Positions 18,310-26,624 of a stretch of 64,000 nucleotides of DNA are shown in pieces; position 1 is the stretch's first letter, and every line of letters starts with the position of its first letter. A model generated the notes under the pieces. It saw only the letters and a program-made list of their open reading frames with translations. It was not told the DNA's origin and searched no databases. Both the position numbers and the translations under genes were made by a program. Source of the stretch: Prochlorococcus sp. AG-363-O06. GTDB lineage: Bacteria > Cyanobacteriota > Cyanobacteriia > PCC-6307 > Cyanobiaceae. The stretch spans positions 88,672-152,671 of the forward strand of contig QCFY01000002.1 of NCBI GenBank assembly GCA_003280085.1, read 5' to 3'.

Positions 18310-18453
18310 TTACCTAAAGCCAACTGCTGCTTGCCATACAAAAACAAGCAAGAAGAAGAACAGAGGTATCAGTGGAAGTACGTCCACCGTTGGAGCAAAG
18401 GCCCTATAAGCCTCTGGCAATTGGGCCAACATGTTGAGAGTCAATGCTGCCAT
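18310..18453 (-). CDS. psbK: photosystem II reaction centre protein K
   Basis: A 47-codon gene. The protein starts [10 protein letters not shown] and its mature part has [16 protein letters not shown] followed by the single transmembrane helix and the C-terminal WQAAVGFR, which matches PsbK. It is a small subunit that helps hold CP43 and pigments in photosystem II in the thylakoid membrane. The first ten or so residues are removed as a short leader in known PsbK proteins. It lies 30 bases downstream of tgt, the same order seen in other picocyanobacteria. A plus-strand open frame at 18250-18459 covers the same DNA and is a shadow. Confidence 0.95.
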   Translation of the reverse strand: MAALTLNMLAQLPEAYRAFAPTVDVLPLIPLFFFLLVFVWQAAVGFR

Positions 18454-18483
18454 CCCTAGAAAATCATGGACGTTTCAAGGACG

Positions 18484-19602
18484 CTACCACGTGTGGTGAG
18501 CTTGCGAGTCACTATTCCACGGAGCGAAATCCTCTGAAAAACAACCTTCAGAGATTGATTGGCGGATTGAACGAGCAAAACGAGTCAAATGATGAAGATT
18601 GTGCAAGCTCAAAAGAGTCAGTCCTAGCAACTCATTACTACGAATAAGGTGGTGTAGATATGCCCGACTGTGCTTGGCACAAGCCTCGCATTTACAGGTT
18701 GAATCTATGGGGTCATGATCATTACGAAAGCAAGAATTTTTTAAATTCCATCTTTGATCTTTAACCAAAGCAGTTCCATGCCTGCCTAAACGAGTTGGTA
18801 TTACACAATCAAAAAGATCTATACCCTGCGAAACCGCTATGGCTAATTCCTTAATTGTCCCTATACCCATCAAGTATCTAGGGGACCCTTCTGGCAGATA
18901 TGGGCTTAGGTCACGAACTACTCTATGAATTTGGTTTACAGGTTCACCGACACTAACTCCCCCAATTGCGATCCCTGGCAAATCGAAACTCGAAACAATT
19001 CTTGCGCTCTCTGCACGAAGATTTGAGAAGCCTCCTCCCTGAATTATCCCAAAAAGAGCCTGATCGGGCCTGTTATGTACAGAAACACATCTTTCCAACC
19101 ATGCATGAGTCCGCTTACAGGCAATTTCTACCTCAGATTCAGTTGCAGAATAAGGAGGACATTGATCAAAAGCCATGGCAACATCTGAGCCAAGTGCCAT
19201 TTGTATATCTATTGCTTTTTCTGGTGTTAACTCAATTTGATTTCCGTCTCTAGGATTGCGAAAAACAACTCCATCATTATCGATTCGATTTAACTTCGCA
19301 AGGCTAAAAACTTGAAATCCACCAGAATCAGTCAATACAGGTCCTTCCCAACCCATAAATTTATGAATACCCCCCGAGTCTTGAATAATTTGCTCACCTG
19401 GCTGTAAATGGAGATGATATGTATTAGCGAGAATCATTGAAGCACCTGTCTTTTCCAATTGAGTTGTTGTAACTCCCTTTACAGTTGCCGATGTACCTAC
19501 TGGCATAAAAATAGGGGTCTGGATACTCCCATGTGGCGTTCTAAATTCTCCTAATCTTGCTCGGGTGTTAGAGCAATGTGCTTTGATCTGAAACTCAAAC
19601 AC
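18484..19602 (-). CDS. tgt: tRNA-guanine transglycosylase
   Basis: Swaps guanine-34 for a queuine precursor (preQ1) in GUN-anticodon tRNAs. About 372 residues from the GTG at 19602, the usual bacterial length. Catalytic and binding segments are [28 protein letters not shown] and [13 protein letters not shown]; the zinc site is CKCEAC with the later HNLHHL. The first start in frame is a TTG at 19626, but starting at 19602 gives the typical FEFQIKA opening. It is cotranscribed with psbK downstream. Confidence 0.94.
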   Translation of the reverse strand: MFEFQIKAHCSNTRARLGEFRTPHGSIQTPIFMPVGTSATVKGVTTTQLEKTGASMILANTYHLHLQPGEQIIQDSGGIHKFMGWEGPVLTDSGGFQVFSLAKLNRIDNDGVVFRNPRDGNQIELTPEKAIDIQMALGSDVAMAFDQCPPYSATESEVEIACKRTHAWLERCVSVHNRPDQALFGIIQGGGFSNLRAESARIVSSFDLPGIAIGGVSVGEPVNQIHRVVRDLSPYLPEGSPRYLMGIGTIKELAIAVSQGIDLFDCVIPTRLGRHGTALVKDQRWNLKNSCFRNDHDPIDSTCKCEACAKHSRAYLHHLIRSNELLGLTLLSLHNLHHLTRFARSIRQSISEGCFSEDFAPWNSDSQAHHTW

Positions 19603-19692
19603 TTTGAAAAATGAAAATATGCACAACTTGCATGGAGGTCTTCAAGCTTTTCTGAGACTAGTTTGTGCTTTAGCTAATTATGGAGGTTTATT

Positions 19693-20460
19693 CTGCTTAA
19701 GACACCTTGGCTAAGAGATTTAAATGGTGCTTGGATTTTCTACACCATCCTCCCTGCTTGCCCATGGATTAATCCAAGATTCGAGCGCATTGCACGATTT
19801 GCTCCATTAATTGGAATATTTATAGGAATCATTCAATCTCTCCTTTGGCTTGGACTTGACTATCTAGGCTGGCCAAAGGAATCTTTAGCCATTTTTACAA
19901 TTTGTACTGAAATCACATTTACAGGTGGGCTCCATTTAGATGGACTAATCGACACAGCAGATGGAATTGCAGCTGGCAGGACAAAATGCCTTACAGCAAT
20001 GAAAGATAGCCGAGCAGGTGCAATCGGAGTAATTGTATTAATAGTTTCTTTATTGCTGCAGATTTCCTCATTAATAAAATTACATCATCTTGCACCTGTG
20101 TCAATAATTATTGCTTCATTTTGGGGGAGATGTGCTCAATTTTGGGCTATAGAAAAGTTCCCCTATTTAAACGAAGAAAGTAAATCTAATTCACACAAAT
20201 ACTACTGGAAAGGCATAGAAGAAATAATGCCAAGCTTAATCATAGTACTAGTATTTATTACCCCTTTAATCTTATTAAGCACCTCCTCAACATTATCTAC
20301 AATATCTATCACAATATTCGGTGTTATAACCTGTATAGTTGTTCCTCAATTAATAGGCAAACAATTAAAGGGCCATAATGGAGACTCTTATGGCGCTTCT
20401 CTTGTAATCACTGAAACAGCTATGCTTATGGCCATTGCATTCATATTGCCTTCAGTATGA
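19693..20460 (+). CDS. cobS: cobalamin synthase (adenosylcobinamide-GDP ribazoletransferase), probable CTG start
   Basis: Joins adenosylcobinamide-GDP to alpha-ribazole to complete the cobalamin nucleotide loop; a multi-pass membrane enzyme. The open frame runs without a stop from 19678 to 20460 and reads DLNGAWIFYTILP, then GGLHLDGLIDTADGIAAG (the metal-binding CobS motif), then MKDSRAGAIGV. No ATG, GTG or TTG occurs in frame before 19999, which would lose the whole active site. A CTG at 19693 lies six bases after GGAGG (19682-19686), giving 255 residues, the normal length. A sequencing error or an ATT start at 19690 are alternatives. It overlaps the 3' end of the convergent histidine kinase gene by 20 bases. 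Confidence 0.85.
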   Translation: MLKTPWLRDLNGAWIFYTILPACPWINPRFERIARFAPLIGIFIGIIQSLLWLGLDYLGWPKESLAIFTICTEITFTGGLHLDGLIDTADGIAAGRTKCLTAMKDSRAGAIGVIVLIVSLLLQISSLIKLHHLAPVSIIIASFWGRCAQFWAIEKFPYLNEESKSNSHKYYWKGIEEIMPSLIIVLVFITPLILLSTSSTLSTISITIFGVITCIVVPQLIGKQLKGHNGDSYGASLVITETAMLMAIAFILPSV

Positions 20461-21556
20461 ATGCAAAAGCATTGCCCTTAGAAGGTAGATTAGGATTAAA
20501 AGTTGATGGAGGGATAAATAGTTTAAGCTCTCCACCTAATTCTTTTGCTAGTTTACTAGCTAGTGATAAGCCAAGACCACTACCATCCTTATCTTTAACA
20601 TTAGTTCCCCTAAATCCTTTTTTAAAAATTTCCGAACGCTCTCCTTTCTCAATAGGCTCACCTGTATCCCATACACAAATGCCTTCTTGACTAATAATAA
20701 TTCCTATAGAAGAACCTTTATTACTATATCGAAAAGCATTTTCAAGCAAATTAGCAACTATCTCTGCAATCAATCCATATCTCATAGGCTTTTGAGTATC
20801 GACCCAATCTGGCCATTCCGTAGGAGCGAACCATTCGCGGCCCTGAAGATTTGCAGTCGCAGAGGCACGATCCAACAAAGGTTGTAAAATATCTATCAAA
20901 TTAAAAGATTTAGATTTTGAAAGAATAGGTGGCAAAAGCAACGGAGACGAACTGCTCCCCTGGGATGGAAGCTTAGGCTGAGTTAATTGATCAAGAGCAG
21001 AAATATATCTATTTATTTGAGCCTCCTCGGTAAGTAAACCCTCTACTAATGTCCTGTTATTACTATCAGGATCCAACCGCCGCATCAAGAGCTTTGCATA
21101 TGTGCGCAAAGCAGCCAATGGATTGCGTAATTGATGTACTAATAATTTTATTTGTTCTCTATTTTGATTTAACTCTTTAAGCAAGTTTGTCCTTTCAAGC
21201 TCTAATCCAAGACATTGTGCAAGAGCAACAGCTGCTGCAGTTAACCGCTGGTCAAGATTGTCTGGCCAAGCTTCTGCATCATGAAATCTTTCAGCTCTTA
21301 TTACCCCCATCAAGATAGAACCCTCTTGCAATGGATACCAGCGTCTATAAGGCGAAGGTGCACGCAATTCGGAATCCGCCTCGACTGGCGGCAAAGCTTT
21401 CCCAAGCTGAGGCCATTCTCCAACAACTTCTAAACTAGGAGCCGCCCCATTATTTGTCTGAGCAACATAAACAATTAAATGCTTCAACGAAGGTTCAGCT
21501 GAAAAGCTTTGAAGCTGAACCTTCACTAAATTCAAAAACCTTTCCGACAGCTCCAT
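20441..21556 (-). CDS. sensor histidine kinase, no transmembrane segment
   Basis: A 371-residue two-component kinase. The N-terminal 120 residues are a soluble sensory region of GAF-like size that I cannot assign with confidence. The H-box LVHQLRNPLAALRTYAKLL has the phospho-accepting His near 141. The catalytic ATPase part has the N-box IVANLLENAFRYS, G1 VWDTGEPI and G2 GSGLGLSLASKLAKELGG. The H-box resembles that of the cyanobacterial Hik2/chloroplast sensor kinase group, which responds to redox state; this is a suggestion only. No response regulator is nearby. ATG at 21556. Confidence 0.9.
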   Translation of the reverse strand: MELSERFLNLVKVQLQSFSAEPSLKHLIVYVAQTNNGAAPSLEVVGEWPQLGKALPPVEADSELRAPSPYRRWYPLQEGSILMGVIRAERFHDAEAWPDNLDQRLTAAAVALAQCLGLELERTNLLKELNQNREQIKLLVHQLRNPLAALRTYAKLLMRRLDPDSNNRTLVEGLLTEEAQINRYISALDQLTQPKLPSQGSSSSPLLLPPILSKSKSFNLIDILQPLLDRASATANLQGREWFAPTEWPDWVDTQKPMRYGLIAEIVANLLENAFRYSNKGSSIGIIISQEGICVWDTGEPIEKGERSEIFKKGFRGTNVKDKDGSGLGLSLASKLAKELGGELKLFIPPSTFNPNLPSKGNAFAFILKAI

Positions 21557-21932
21557 AGTTATCTAGTTTTCTAGTTGAATGCCCTTACCAGGCTGGGCAG
21601 AGAAGAGCAACTTGATAATTCAGAAAAAAGTATTAAGATGTTTTGTATCGACCAGCACAAAGCATCTCCGTGAGGTGTTCTCAAGGCCGACTTAGCAAAG
21701 TTGCACAAATAGTGCTACCAAAACTACAGCAGAGGTAGATAAGGCCCCTGTTATGTCGGCTAAGTTGTTTTTGAGTGTAAAGAGTTCGTAGAGACATCCT
21801 GCGTCAACTTTTGCTCACGGCAAGCCGCGTTTGGACGTCAAAAGCTCGTTCTCTTGCACGAGACATTTGACTTTAGGAGTTTCTCTAATTAGCTCCTGTT
21901 TACCCCCATCTCTTCCCCCAAGGATTTACATA
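21557..21932. other. 376-base structured intergenic region
   Basis: The region between the divergent kinase and DUF3155 genes contains no convincing gene. It holds nested inverted repeats: CTCAA/TTGAG (21680-21684 with 21771-21775), GCCGAC/GTCGGC (21686-21691 with 21755-21760), GCAC/GTGC (21703-21706 with 21712-21715, which shares its last base with the next) and CTACC/GGTAG (21715-21719 with 21734-21738). A further CTCGT/ACGAG hairpin is near 21844-21864. It could encode a small RNA or a long structured leader of the DUF3155 gene. Confidence 0.45.
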
Positions 21933-22301
21933 ATGTCCAAGAAGCGCAAGCGTATTAGTCGCAGAAGACTAGCCGGTCAAAGAGTCATGGCCCATGTGCC
22001 AACCTTTCATCTCGAAACTGGACAACACAAGCCTGTTACAGCAGCTAGACGCTACATCGCAGAATTGGGTCTCCGCTCTCCAGCTATCATTAATGTCCGT
22101 AGAAATGAACACACTACTGACAGATTCTTCTGGGGTGAGAAAGGCTTATTTAGTGCTCAATATGCCGAAGAGAATCACTTCCTTTTTCCATCTCTTCGCA
22201 CAATCGTTGACTCTGTAGGCGAAGACAGCATGTTCGAAGGTATAGAACTAACCTCAGATGACTGGGAAGAAATTGAAGAATATGAATATGCCTTTGTATA
22301 A
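21933..22301 (+). CDS. DUF3155 domain-containing protein
   Basis: A 122-residue cyanobacteria-specific protein. It starts MSKKRKRISRRRLAGQRV, very basic, and ends in an acidic tail (DDWEEIEEYEYAFV). The central part has HKPVTAARRYIAELGL and FFWGEKGLFSAQYAEENHFLFPSL, which I match from memory to DUF3155. The charged ends would suit nucleic acid or ribosome binding, but no function is known. The ATG at 21933 is chosen; the open frame extends 34 codons upstream, but that part is not protein-like and would read through the structured region. It is convergent with the esterase. Confidence 0.75.
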   Translation: MSKKRKRISRRRLAGQRVMAHVPTFHLETGQHKPVTAARRYIAELGLRSPAIINVRRNEHTTDRFFWGEKGLFSAQYAEENHFLFPSLRTIVDSVGEDSMFEGIELTSDDWEEIEEYEYAFV

Positions 22302-22316
22302 ATAAATCTGCTGAAT

Positions 22317-22937
22317 TTATTGAAACCCAAACCAATCCTCTAGAGCTTTTCTTAACTTAGGAAATAGTTCTGGGGGTATTTCATGTCCACCATCAAAAGT
22401 TTGTAACTCTAGTCTGCATAAAGATTTTTCAAGGGATTGAGCTATTTTTTCAGTGGCCTCAAATGGAACAACATTATCTCTAAGGCCATGTGTAAGGAGA
22501 AGAGGCGGCTGCTCTTTAGCTGGAACCCAAGTTGGATGGGGGTAACCACTGCAACAAATAATTCCAGCAAATGGCATTTCACAACAAGTATCAAGAGCCA
22601 TCGCAGCTCCTTGTGAAAAGCCTAAAACAATAGTCTTTTCAAGTGGAATTAAAGAGTTAGGAAGATGACGAAGTCGAATCTGAAGTTCTTCAATTGCTTC
22701 AGGGACTTCAACCCAAGCTGGCGGGAACAAGCTGTACCACTGCCGTCCAGGTCCCTGAGGGTTTATATGAGGTGCATTTAGTGAAACTAATTCGATTGGA
22801 AACTTCTGTGTATAGATCAATTCTTTCCCTAAAGGTATCAAATCTTCAGCATCAGCCCCCCACCCATGAAGCATCAACAATCTATGGCTAGCTTTTGAAG
22901 CAGTAATGCATAAATAATCATCTTCTTTTATCTTCAT
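22317..22937 (-). CDS. alpha/beta-hydrolase, phospholipase/carboxylesterase family
   Basis: A serine esterase of about 206 residues. The oxyanion region LMLHGWGADAEDL, nucleophile elbow GFSQGAAMAL, the acid region HGLRDNVVPFE and the catalytic His in FDGGHEIP make a complete Ser-Asp-His triad in the order of the small carboxylesterase family. No signal peptide is present. The natural ester substrate is unknown. The ATG at 22937 is preferred to a GTG at 22943. It starts divergently from purH. Confidence 0.88.
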   Translation of the reverse strand: MKIKEDDYLCITASKASHRLLMLHGWGADAEDLIPLGKELIYTQKFPIELVSLNAPHINPQGPGRQWYSLFPPAWVEVPEAIEELQIRLRHLPNSLIPLEKTIVLGFSQGAAMALDTCCEMPFAGIICCSGYPHPTWVPAKEQPPLLLTHGLRDNVVPFEATEKIAQSLEKSLCRLELQTFDGGHEIPPELFPKLRKALEDWFGFQ

Positions 22938-22997
22938 GACCACATGTTGACAATAAGTTTCTTAGGTTGAGCTAAGAAATGGTTCCTTTGTTCTGTC

Positions 22998-24561
22998 ATG
23001 GCTCCAACAGCCTTGTTAAGCGTTTCCAATAAAGAAGGTTTAGTCCCTTTAGCAAATGCCCTGACCAGTCAGCATGGTTTCAAGCTTATTTCAAGTGGAG
23101 GCACTGCAAAGCTACTAGAAGAAAACGGAATACCGGTACAACGAGTAGCAGACTTCACAGGGGCTCCAGAAATCCTTGGGGGCAGAGTAAAAACCTTGCA
23201 TCCCCGAGTACATGGAGGAATCCTTGCAAAAAGAGATGACAAATCTCATGAGAAAGATCTAAACGAACAAAACATCCCTCTAATTGATTTAGTAATTGTA
23301 AATCTCTATCCATTCCAGGAAACCATTAAGGATCCCAAGGTGAGCTGGGATAAAGCCCTCGAAAATATTGATATAGGAGGTCCAACAATGATTCGAGCAG
23401 CAGCCAAAAACCATGCAAACGTTGCAGTTCTCACAAAGCCTGAACAATACGGCCCATTCCTAAAAGCATTGCAAAGCGATATCAACGGAATAACTCTTGA
23501 GATTCGCCGTTCACTTGCACTCGACGCGTTCGAACACACGGCCACTTACGACATTGCAATAAGCAAATGGATGCAAACAAAAATCGATAACAACAAATCA
23601 CCGTGGATGGAGGCAATGCCTCTTAAGCAAACTCTTAGATACGGAGAAAATCCACACCAAGCAGCAGCTTGGTATAGCCAAAACAAGAAAGGATGGGGGG
23701 GGGGCAACTCAATTGCAAGGGAAAGAATTAAGCACAAATAACTTGCTTGATTTGGAAGCGGCGTTTTGCACAGTTAATGAATTTGGCTATGACATATATG
23801 AGCAAAAAACTGAATGTGAGCCCGCAGCTGTTGTCATAAAACACACCAACCCATGTGGAGTCGCTACTGGGAAGACACTAGAACATGCACTCAAAAGAGC
23901 CCTTGATGCAGATCGAGTTAGTGCTTTTGGAGGAATAGTTGCACTTAACTGCAATGTAGATGAAACAACAGCAAGTGAAATCAATAGTCTCTTTCTAGAA
24001 TGTATTGTTGCGCCTAGTTTTGACAAGTCAGCGCTAGAAATACTTTCAAAAAAGCAAAATTTACGTGTAATCCAGCTTAAAAAAGAGTCAATCCCGTCAA
24101 CAAATCAATATGACCTAAAAAGCATCTTAGGGGGTATGGTATTTCAGCAAAAAGATAATAAACCCGTCCTTACAGACCATTGGGAATTAGCAACCAAACA
24201 TGAACCGAGTAAGTTACAACTAGATGATCTGATCTTTGCTTGGAAAATAGTCAGGCATGTTCGCTCAAATGCAATTGTTATAGCTGGTTCAAGACAAAGC
24301 CTGGGAATAGGTGCTGGGCAAATGAATAGAATAGGATCTGCAAAAATAGCTCTAGAGTCAGCTGGTGAAAAAGCAAACGGTGCTGTTCTAGCAAGCGATG
24401 GATTTTTTCCCTTTGATGACACAGTAAAGTTGGCCTCGAAACATGGCATTAATGCAATAGTTCAACCTGGTGGAAGTAGACGCGACCCTGAATCAATTAA
24501 AGCTTGTAATGAATTAGGTATCTCTATGCTCTTCACAGGGAGCAGGCACTTCTTGCATTAA
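22998..24561 (+). CDS. purH: bifunctional AICAR transformylase/IMP cyclohydrolase, interrupted by a +1 frameshift at a G10 tract
   Basis: PurH makes the last two steps of IMP synthesis. Here it is in two frames: residues from 22998 carry the IMP cyclohydrolase domain ([29 protein letters not shown]) and the beginning of the transformylase ([10 protein letters not shown]), ending at a stop at 23741. The rest continues in another frame to 24561 ([31 protein letters not shown]). The switch falls exactly at ten consecutive G (23695-23704); with nine G the protein would read continuously [14 protein letters not shown] to about 520 residues. Every other residue looks intact. Because the enzyme is essential for purine synthesis, a sequencing error, a recent mutation or slippage that restores the frame is more likely than real loss. 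Confidence 0.93.
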
Positions 24562-24598
24562 AACTATTGTTAAATCAAGCTAATTTTTTGATTGCGTA

Positions 24599-25150
24599 TT
24601 AACTATTATCTTTAGGGTAATAAGTGATTTTATTAGTTTTCTTAAACGCAGCTAATCTCCCAGGCCCAGCACAAATAAAATAAAAGAAAATTGCTGCATA
24701 TATTGCAGAAAGTTCAAAAGTATAATTATGTGCTTCAACAACTGCCAATGGGAAGCCTTCTAAACCAGTATCAAGTAAATGAAAATAAACTGCGAAAGCC
24801 ATTGTCGAAAACAAGCCCAAAGAAGCAACTCTTGCAAAAAGACCTGTAGCAAGTCCTATTGGACAAATTATTTGAGTAACCGAAGCTGCATACGTCCAAA
24901 TAATGGGATCGCCAGGTAAAAATGGGAAGTATTTAGATACAACAAACTCAGAAAAACCCTCTGGGTCTTGAAACTTCTCAAGTCCATGATGCACCATCAT
25001 GATGGAAACTAAAATCCGCAAAACAAATATGGCTAGTTCAGCAGTGATATTGATTTCACCAGCGGATGATGGGCTTTGCACAACTACTTCCACCTTTTGT
25101 GACCCATTAGCCTGCGAGCCCTGAGCCCCTGATTGCCCAATTTCAGCCAT
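24599..25150 (-). CDS. DoxX family membrane protein
   Basis: A 183-residue integral membrane protein with a polar N-terminus (about 1-30) and four predicted helices. It has the DoxX-type opening FVLRILVSIMMVHHGLEKF and a second conserved segment ICPIGLATGLFARVASLGL. DoxX relatives are membrane subunits or partners of redox and oxidative-stress complexes; the role here is not known. The ATG at 25150 is clear. It is convergent with purH and lies 165 bases downstream of ispH. Confidence 0.85.
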   Translation of the reverse strand: MAEIGQSGAQGSQANGSQKVEVVVQSPSSAGEINITAELAIFVLRILVSIMMVHHGLEKFQDPEGFSEFVVSKYFPFLPGDPIIWTYAASVTQIICPIGLATGLFARVASLGLFSTMAFAVYFHLLDTGLEGFPLAVVEAHNYTFELSAIYAAIFFYFICAGPGRLAAFKKTNKITYYPKDNS

Positions 25151-25315
25151 CTGAAAACCAATTAGTTGATGATCATCTTAGTTGTTTTGTTGTCTTAATT
25201 GTGCCTCCCCTCAGAAAATTTTCCTCTAAGAAATTGCCTCAGCATAAAAAGTAAAGAATTTAAACCTTGATATTTCATTTCCAAATATCAATTAAGTGCA
25301 TCAATCAGTTTAGGT

Positions 25316-26515
25316 TTAAAGTTCGCTAATCTTAATTAGTTTTTGAATAACATGCTCAACCACCCTGTCTGGAGTTGATGCACCTGATGTAATTCCTACG
25401 CATACTTTCCCTTCAGGTAAAAAATATTTTTCTTTAACAATATCCTGCCCTAATGGCATATGAGTTATGGAGTTATCTTCCTCTCCAATACGTTCTGGTG
25501 TATCTATATGAAAAGATCTTAGCCCCCTAGAAATAGCTATCTCTTGGAGATGAGTTGTATTAGACGAATTAAATCCACCTATAACAACAAGCATATCTAA
25601 AGGCTCATCCACCAAAGAGAACATCGCTCCCTGCCGCTCCTCGGTCGCATCACAAATAGTATTAAATGCAAGGAAATGATTCACCAATTCCATAGGCCCA
25701 TACTTATTCAACATGGTTAATTCAAACAATCTGCCAATTTCTTCAGTCTCACTCTTCAACATTGTTGTTTGATTTGCCACACCTATGCGTTGCAAGTCTG
25801 TATCAGGGTCAAAGCCAGGAGAAGATGCCTTCGCAAATCTTTCAAGGAAATCCTTTCTATCACCCTTTCCTAAAATATAATCAGCAACATATTCAGCTTC
25901 AGCCAAATCTAAAACAACAAGATAAGTTCCCGCAAAAGAGCTTGTTGCAAGAGTTTCTTCATGTTTGTATTTACCATGAATTATAGAAGTAAAAGTATGC
26001 TTCTTATGCTTTTCAACCGTATGCCAAACTTTGGAAACCCAAGGACAAGTTGTATCAATGATGTGACATCCACGCTCATGAAGTAGTTGCATCTCCTGAA
26101 CGGTGGCACCAAAAGCGGGAAGTATTACAACATCTCCTATGCCTACATCTGAAAAATCTTTAACACCTTGCTCAGCGGAAATAAAGCGAACATTCATTTG
26201 ACGCAAATGATCATTAACCGACGGGTTGTGAATAATTTCATTGGTTATCCAAATATTCTCATTTGGATAATGCCTTCTTGTTTCGTATGCCATAGCAACT
26301 GCACGCTCAACGCCCCAACAAAAACCAAAAGCTTCAGCAAGCCTTACCTTTAATCTTCCATGCTCTAAGCCATATCCATTATCCCTAATTGAAGTAATTA
26401 AACTGCTTTGATAAGCCTTTTCAAGCGCCTGAGCTCTTTTAGTAGGAGAGCCAAAACCTCTCCTGTTATACCTATCTGATTGATGTAGCGACCGCTTAAA
26501 AGCTTGTGTGTCCAT
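25316..26515 (-). CDS. ispH: 4-hydroxy-3-methylbut-2-enyl diphosphate reductase
   Basis: The last enzyme of the MEP isoprenoid pathway; it forms IPP and DMAPP using a [4Fe-4S] cluster. At 399 residues it has the cyanobacterial and plastid form with an extra N-terminal segment of about 60 residues. The three cluster cysteines lie in [20 protein letters not shown] and [10 protein letters not shown], and [11 protein letters not shown] and [13 protein letters not shown] hold the diphosphate-binding residues. Its products feed carotenoid, phytol and quinone synthesis. It lies downstream of the amt1 terminator, which separates the two transcripts. Confidence 0.96.
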   Translation of the reverse strand: MDTQAFKRSLHQSDRYNRRGFGSPTKRAQALEKAYQSSLITSIRDNGYGLEHGRLKVRLAEAFGFCWGVERAVAMAYETRRHYPNENIWITNEIIHNPSVNDHLRQMNVRFISAEQGVKDFSDVGIGDVVILPAFGATVQEMQLLHERGCHIIDTTCPWVSKVWHTVEKHKKHTFTSIIHGKYKHEETLATSSFAGTYLVVLDLAEAEYVADYILGKGDRKDFLERFAKASSPGFDPDTDLQRIGVANQTTMLKSETEEIGRLFELTMLNKYGPMELVNHFLAFNTICDATEERQGAMFSLVDEPLDMLVVIGGFNSSNTTHLQEIAISRGLRSFHIDTPERIGEEDNSITHMPLGQDIVKEKYFLPEGKVCVGITSGASTPDRVVEHVIQKLIKISEL

Positions 26516-26571
26516 GCAGGCAAGGCTACAACGTTACATGCCAATCTATTGGCAACCGAGAAGAAAAAAGA

Positions 26572-26604
26572 CAAAAAACGAGCCTGGCTAAAAGCCAGGC
26601 TCGT
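26572..26604 (-). terminator. intrinsic terminator of amt1
   Basis: A 12-bp perfect stem, ACGAGCCTGGCT/AGCCAGGCTCGT, with a three-base loop (26578-26604), followed on the minus strand by a T run (26573-26577). It is among the strongest hairpins in the window and lies 21 bases past the amt1 stop, upstream of ispH. Confidence 0.9.
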
Positions 26605-26624
26605 TTAAAGGAGTAATTAATTTG

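Noticed and set aside
18250..18459. 69-codon plus-strand frame between the Gfo/Idh gene and tgt
   Set aside because: It is the complement of psbK, which has a clear family match on the minus strand.
21557..21932. SRP RNA, RNase P RNA, tmRNA or 6S RNA in the structured region
   Set aside because: I found no GGAA-tetraloop helix of SRP RNA, no RNase P core, and no tRNA-like end. A 6S-type fold cannot be shown by eye, so only 'structured region' is claimed.
25195..25278. 27-codon minus-strand frame between ispH and the DoxX gene
   Set aside because: It reads as a short basic peptide with no known photosystem or cytochrome small subunit pattern; too short to support.
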